Shown: in pieces, positions 60,085 to 64,000 of the stretch
Position numbering within the stretch: the stretch's first letter is position 1
Layout of the letters: each line of letters starts with the position of its first letter
From: Occultella glacieicola
GTDB lineage: Bacteria > Actinomycetota > Actinomycetes > Actinomycetales > Beutenbergiaceae
Assembly: GCF_004353825.1 (NCBI RefSeq)
Contig: NZ_SMNA01000014.1
Span: forward strand, 79,519 to 143,518
Direction: 5' to 3'
DNA: 64,000 bases
Position numbers and translations under genes: made by a program
Notes under the pieces: model-generated
Databases searched by the model: none
Told to the model about the DNA's origin: nothing
The model's input: the letters and a program-made list of their open reading frames with translations, nothing else

Positions 60085-60090
60085 AGGGTA
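60085..60090 (-). promoter_or_regulatory. -10 box TACCCT, leaderless promoter of the membrane protein pair
   Basis: Minus-strand TACCCT ends 7 nt before GTG 60077 and supports that start. Confidence 0.5.
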
Positions 60091-60151
60091 GTGCCCACGC
60101 GGGCGACGACCCGCATCCACCGACCGTGCGTCCGCCGACCGCGCGACCTCC

Positions 60152-60157
60152 TACCAT
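60152..60157 (+). promoter_or_regulatory. -10 box TACCAT, leaderless promoter of pepA
   Basis: TACCAT ends 6 nt before GTG 60164. Confidence 0.5.
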
Positions 60158-60163
60158 GGGCGG

Positions 60164-61666
60164 GTGACCGAACTAGCGCTCAGTTCCTCCGACCCTGCCC
60201 GCCTGGCCGCCGACGCCCTCGTGATCGGAATCACCCCCGACGGCACCGGTGCCCGCCTCGTCGGCGCCGACGCCCTGCCGGGCCCCGTGCGCGCCTCGAT
60301 CGAGAACGCGATCGGCGTCCTCGGCCTGAAGGGCGCCGTCGACGAGGTGACGAAGATCCCGGCCGTCGACGGCGTCAGGGCGAACCTGCTCGTCCTGACC
60401 GGTCTCGGGGCGGTCGCCCCGGGCCCGGGGGCCGACGGCGGCCCGAGCCTCGAGAACCTACGCCGCGCCGCGGGGGCGGCGGCCCGCCAACTCGCGGGCA
60501 CGACGCACGCCGCCCTGGTGCTGCCGGCCGACGACGCGGCGCACGCGGCCGCCGTCGCCGAGGGCGGGTTGCTCGGCGCCTACGCGTTCGGCGACTACCG
60601 CGGGACCCGGCCGGCCGCCGGCGCGCCGGTCGCGACGATCACCGTGGTGACGCCGACCGCCCGCAAGGGCGCCACGAAGGACGCCGTGGCGCGGGCCAAG
60701 GTGCTCGCGACGGCCGTGCACGGCACCCGGGACCTGGTGAACTCGGCCCCGAACGACCTCTACCCGGAGTCCTTCGCGGACCACGCGCGGGCACGCGCCA
60801 AGGGCGCGAAGGTGAAGATCAAGGTCCTCGACGACGACGCGCTGCGTGAGGGCGGTTACGGCGGGCTCATCGGCGTGGGGCAGGGCTCCGTGCGCCCCCC
60901 GCGGCTGGTCAAGCTGACCTACGCGCCGGCCCGGGCGAAGAAGCACTACGCGCTCGTCGGCAAGGGCATCACGTTCGACTCCGGCGGCCTGTCGATCAAG
61001 CCCGCCAAGTCCATGGAGACGATGAAGTCGGACATGGCCGGCGCCGCGGCCGTGCTGAACACGGTGCTGGCCGCTGCCGAGCTCGGGCTCGGCATCAAGG
61101 TGACCGGCTGGCTGGCGCTGGCCGAGAACATGCCGTCGGGCACCGCCCAGCGGCCCTCCGACGTCATCACCATCCGCGGCGGCAAGACCGTCGAGGTCCT
61201 GAACACCGACGCCGAGGGCCGCCTGGTACTCGCGGACGCGATCGTCGCGGCGGGCGAGGAGAAGCCCGACGCGATCATCGACATCGCGACCCTGACCGGA
61301 GCGCAGATGATCGCCCTCGGCAACCAGGTCAGCGCCGTGATGGGCACCGATGACGTGCGCGGCGCCGTCATCGGGGCCGCGGAGCGGTCCGGCGAGCAGT
61401 TCTGGCCGATGCCGTTGCCGGAGGAGCTGCGGGCGTCGATGAAGACCCCGATGGCGGACATCGCGAACATGGGCGAGCGCTACGGCGGGATGCTCGTGGC
61501 CGGGCTGTTCCTCCAGGAGTTCGCCGGCACCACGCCGTGGGCGCACCTGGACATCGCCGGCCCGGCGTTCAACGAGGGTGGCCCGCGGCACTACGTGCCC
61601 AAGGGCGGCACCGGCGTCGGCGTCCGCACCCTGCTGAGCCTCCTGGAGGATGCCGCCGGGGCCTGA
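60164..61666 (+). CDS. pepA: Leucyl aminopeptidase (M17 family)
   Basis: Cytosolic dimetal aminopeptidase that removes N-terminal residues and helps peptide recycling (500 residues). The M17 active site is intact: KGITFDSGGLSIKPAKSMET, KSDMAGAAAV and the signature NTDAEGRLVLADAI; the C-terminal WAHLDIAGPAFNEGG fits. The N-terminal domain (about 1-165) is the usual variable one. In mycobacteria pepB occupies this position between the Rv2206-region genes and the E2 gene. Confidence 0.96.
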   Translation: MTELALSSSDPARLAADALVIGITPDGTGARLVGADALPGPVRASIENAIGVLGLKGAVDEVTKIPAVDGVRANLLVLTGLGAVAPGPGADGGPSLENLRRAAGAAARQLAGTTHAALVLPADDAAHAAAVAEGGLLGAYAFGDYRGTRPAAGAPVATITVVTPTARKGATKDAVARAKVLATAVHGTRDLVNSAPNDLYPESFADHARARAKGAKVKIKVLDDDALREGGYGGLIGVGQGSVRPPRLVKLTYAPARAKKHYALVGKGITFDSGGLSIKPAKSMETMKSDMAGAAAVLNTVLAAAELGLGIKVTGWLALAENMPSGTAQRPSDVITIRGGKTVEVLNTDAEGRLVLADAIVAAGEEKPDAIIDIATLTGAQMIALGNQVSAVMGTDDVRGAVIGAAERSGEQFWPMPLPEELRASMKTPMADIANMGERYGGMLVAGLFLQEFAGTTPWAHLDIAGPAFNEGGPRHYVPKGGTGVGVRTLLSLLEDAAGA

Positions 61667-61784
61667 GGTGAGCAACCTCACGGGTTCGCCCCGAGGGCCC
61701 GGTTGGGTGAGTCCGCAAGTCAGTGCCAAGATGGACGGAGCCGGTCGGCATGGCAGCCCCGGCACGGTGGACGAGGAGACACAC

Positions 61785-63170
61785 GTGACGCAAGCACCAG
61801 GCGACGCCTACGACGTCGTGATCCTCGGTGCGGGCAGTGGCGGGTACGCCGCCGCGCTGCGCGCCGCCGAGTTGGGCCTGACGGTCGCACTGATCGAGTC
61901 GGACAAGGTCGGCGGCACCTGCCTGCATCGCGGCTGCATCCCCACGAAGGCGCTGCTGCACGCCGGCGAACTGGCCGACGAGATCCGCGAGAGCGAACAG
62001 TTCGGGGTCAACTCCACGTTCGAGGGCATCGACATCAACGGGGTGAACTCCTACCGGGACTCGGTGGTGGCGCGCCTGTACAAGGGCCTGCAGGGCCTGG
62101 TCGCCTCCCGCCAGATCGACCTGATCAACGGGTACGGCCGGCTCGTCGGCACCGACACCGTCGAGGTCGACGGACAGCGCATCGTCGGCCGCAACGTGGT
62201 CCTCGCCACCGGTTCCTACGCGCGGTCGCTGCCCGGGCTGGAGATCGGTGGCCGGGTCATCACCTCCGACCAGGCGCTCACCCTGGACTGGGTGCCGAGG
62301 AAGGCGATCGTGCTCGGCGGCGGTGTGATCGGCGTCGAGTTCGCGAGCGTCTGGAAGTCCTTCGGTGCCGAGGTGACCATCATCGAGGCACTGCCGCACC
62401 TGGTCCCGAACGAGGACGAGGCGCTCAGCAAGGGTCTGGAGCGCGCCTTCAAGAAGCGCCGCATCTCGTTCTCCCTCGGGGTCCGGTTCCAGGGCGTGGA
62501 ACAGACCGACGACGGCGTGCGGGTCACCCTCGAGGACGGCAGCACCCACGAGGCGGACGTGCTGCTCGTGGCCGTCGGGCGCGGTCCGTCGACGGCGAAC
62601 CTCGGGTACGAGGAGCAGGGGCTGCGGATCGATCGTGGTTTCGTGCTCGTCGACGAGACGCTGCACACCGGCGTCGCCAACATCTACGCCGTCGGGGACA
62701 TCACCCCCGGACTGCAGCTCGCGCACCGCGGCTTCGCGCACGGCATCTTCGTGGCCGAGCAGATCGCCGGCCTGAACCCCGCGCCGATCACCGAGAGCGG
62801 GATCCCCCGGGTCACCTACTGCCAGCCGGAGGTCGCCTCGGTCGGGCTCACCGAGGCGCAGGCCCGCGAGGCCCACGGGAGTGACGCCGTCGAGGTGCTC
62901 GAGTACAACCTCGGTGGGAACGGCCGCAGCCAGATCCTCAAGACCACCGGCTTCGTGAAGCTGGTCCGCGCGAAGGACGGCCCGATCGTCGGCGTGCACA
63001 TGCTCGGCGCGCGGATGGGCGAGCAGATCGGCGAGGGCCAGCTCATCGTGAACTGGGAGGCCTACCCGGAGGACGTCGCCTCGCTGATCCACGCGCACCC
63101 CACACAGAACGAATCGCTGGGCGAGGCCGCACTGGCCCTGGCCGGTAAGCCCTTGCACTCCCACAACTGA
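61785..63170 (+). CDS. lpd: Dihydrolipoyl dehydrogenase (E3)
   Basis: FAD disulfide oxidoreductase that reoxidises dihydrolipoyl groups of 2-oxoacid dehydrogenases and of GcvH (461 residues). FAD loop GAGSGG (15-20), redox disulfide Cys46-Cys51 in [17 protein letters not shown] loop [14 protein letters not shown], and the catalytic His-Glu pair in [13 protein letters not shown]. The GTG start is preceded by GAGGAG. The E2 gene follows 25 nt downstream, so both are one operon. Confidence 0.96.
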   Translation: MTQAPGDAYDVVILGAGSGGYAAALRAAELGLTVALIESDKVGGTCLHRGCIPTKALLHAGELADEIRESEQFGVNSTFEGIDINGVNSYRDSVVARLYKGLQGLVASRQIDLINGYGRLVGTDTVEVDGQRIVGRNVVLATGSYARSLPGLEIGGRVITSDQALTLDWVPRKAIVLGGGVIGVEFASVWKSFGAEVTIIEALPHLVPNEDEALSKGLERAFKKRRISFSLGVRFQGVEQTDDGVRVTLEDGSTHEADVLLVAVGRGPSTANLGYEEQGLRIDRGFVLVDETLHTGVANIYAVGDITPGLQLAHRGFAHGIFVAEQIAGLNPAPITESGIPRVTYCQPEVASVGLTEAQAREAHGSDAVEVLEYNLGGNGRSQILKTTGFVKLVRAKDGPIVGVHMLGARMGEQIGEGQLIVNWEAYPEDVASLIHAHPTQNESLGEAALALAGKPLHSHN

Positions 63171-63195
63171 CCACCCAAGAAGGAGACACCCGGTC

Positions 63196-64000
63196 ATGTC
63201 CCAGTCCGTGCAGATGCCCGCACTCGGAGAGAGCGTCACCGAAGGCACCGTGACCCGTTGGCTCAAGGCCGTCGGTGAGTCGGTCGAGGTCGACGAGCCG
63301 TTGCTCGAGGTCTCCACCGACAAGGTGGACACCGAGGTGCCCTCCCCCGTGGCCGGCGTGGTCGAGAAGATCCTGGTCGAGGAGGACGAGACGGTCGAGG
63401 TGGGCGCCGAACTGGCGGTCATCGGCGACGGCTCGGGAGGCGGCGAGTCCGGCGACGCTCCCGCCGCCGAGGAGGCACCCGCGCAGGAGGCGCCTGCCGA
63501 GGAGGCGCCTGCCGAGGAGGCCCCGGCGCAGGAGGCCCCGGCGCAGGAGTCGGCATCCGAGGCTGGCGGCGAGACCGCCACGGACCAGGGTGAGGCCAAG
63601 GAGGCCGCAGCCGAGGAGGCTCCGGCACCGGAGCCCTCGGGCGGGTCCGGCGGCGACGCCGGTTCCGGCGACCGTGAGGCCGTCACCCTGCCCGCGCTGG
63701 GTGAGTCCGTGACCGAGGGCACCGTGACCCGGTGGCTCAAGGAGGTCGGCGACGACATCGAGGTGGACGAGCCCCTGCTGGAGGTCTCCACCGACAAGGT
63801 CGACACCGAGGTCCCCTCCCCCGTGGCCGGCAAGGTCCTGGAGATCCTGGTCGCCGAGGACGAGACCGTCGAGGTCGGCGCGACGCTCGCCTACGTCGGT
63901 TCCGGTGAGGCGGCCCCCGCCGCCGCGGCCGAGCCCGAGGCCGCCCCGGAGCCCGAGGCGGCCCCGGAGCCCGAGCCGGCCCCTGCCGCCGAGTCGCCCG
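63196..64000 (+). CDS. sucB: Dihydrolipoamide acyltransferase (E2), 5' part, cut by window end
   Basis: The first 268 codons of an E2 acyltransferase of the 2-oxoglutarate or pyruvate dehydrogenase complex; the reading frame is open at the window end. Two lipoyl domains are present (about 4-75 and 157-230), each with the lipoyl-lysine motif [14 protein letters not shown] and separated by an Ala/Pro/Glu linker with repeated [10 protein letters not shown] units. The catalytic domain is outside, so SucB versus DlaT cannot be decided; the symbol is provisional. AAGGAG lies upstream of the ATG. Confidence 0.9.
   Translation, partial: MSQSVQMPALGESVTEGTVTRWLKAVGESVEVDEPLLEVSTDKVDTEVPSPVAGVVEKILVEEDETVEVGAELAVIGDGSGGGESGDAPAAEEAPAQEAPAEEAPAEEAPAQEAPAQESASEAGGETATDQGEAKEAAAEEAPAPEPSGGSGGDAGSGDREAVTLPALGESVTEGTVTRWLKEVGDDIEVDEPLLEVSTDKVDTEVPSPVAGKVLEILVAEDETVEVGATLAYVGSGEAAPAAAAEPEAAPEPEAAPEPEPAPAAESP

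Noticed and set aside
61569..63833. Long minus-strand open frame opposite lpd and the E2 gene
   Set aside because: Shadow of two clear genes; its Ser/Ala repeats are the complement of the E2 linker repeat.

Overview
The window is very GC-rich, gene-dense bacterial chromosome with the gene content of an actinobacterium, most likely of the Micrococcales. The evidence is: SepH; an HrdB/SigA-type sigma factor with a long Lys/Ala-rich N-terminus; a cytochrome bcc-aa3 supercomplex set (diheme QcrC, Rieske QcrA, QcrB, CtaC/D/E and the actinobacterial subunit CtaF); a DUF3043 protein; an Rv2175c-type DNA-binding protein beside a PASTA kinase; and many start codons placed 6-8 nt after a -10-like box, as expected for leaderless mRNAs. 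I assign no genus. I found no rRNA, tRNA, insertion sequence, integrase, prophage or CRISPR array.

Layout, left to right. 0.26-6.6 kb: sepH, then a minus-strand operon (GNAT/acyl-CoA synthetase fusion, DUF5998, alkaline-phosphatase-family protein, thymidine kinase). 6.6-14.1 kb: topoisomerase IV genes parC (+) and parE (-), with two tandem double-GNAT acetyltransferases and a YhhN-family membrane protein behind parE. 14.3-17.6 kb: DUF7455 zinc protein, methyltransferase, ferritin and the principal sigma factor. 17.8-22.8 kb: glycine cleavage operon gcvT-gcvH-gcvP behind a universal stress protein gene, which is divergent from an unrecognised membrane protein. 23.6-33.3 kb: DUF4192 protein, polyprenyl diphosphate synthase, Rv2175c-like regulator, LysM/transglycosylase wall enzyme, PknL-like PASTA kinase, sulfite-oxidase-like enzyme, class II DAHP synthase and PPi-dependent phosphofructokinase. 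33.5-40.1 kb: small membrane protein, acyl-CoA synthetase, exonuclease/UvrC-like fusion, Lrp-type sensor domain, trpD and a degenerate receiver protein. 40.5-48.6 kb: respiratory supercomplex genes (ctaE-qcrC-qcrA-qcrB forward; ctaC-ctaD-ctaF reverse) with sodA between them. 48.8-53.0 kb: FKBP lipoprotein, erpA, glycerate-kinase-like protein, DJ-1-like protein, DUF3043. 53.0-60.1 kb: the most accessory-looking stretch, with an aldo/keto reductase, an ECF41 sigma factor between an FAD oxidoreductase and an NAD(P)-binding protein, a divergent TetR repressor with twin palindromic operators, pyrD and two small membrane proteins. 60.2-64.0 kb: pepA, lpd and the start of the E2 acyltransferase gene, cut by the window end.

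From memory, the order from the polyprenyl synthase to the E2 gene follows the Mycobacterium tuberculosis block Rv2173-Rv2215 (idsA2, Rv2175c, pknL, aroG, fadD15, Rv2191, trpD, ctaE-qcrCAB, ctaF/ctaC, Rv2204c-Rv2206, pepB, dlaT). On that view sodA and the 53-60 kb segment are insertions. Functionally the window joins central carbon and one-carbon metabolism, the terminal respiratory chain, chromosome segregation, wall turnover under Ser/Thr kinase control, and one compact redox regulon (TetR plus ECF41). The items most worth a second look are that redox locus, the leaderless-promoter pattern, the mirrored divergent promoter at 22.75-22.82 kb and the paired hairpin repeats at 54.0-54.1 kb.
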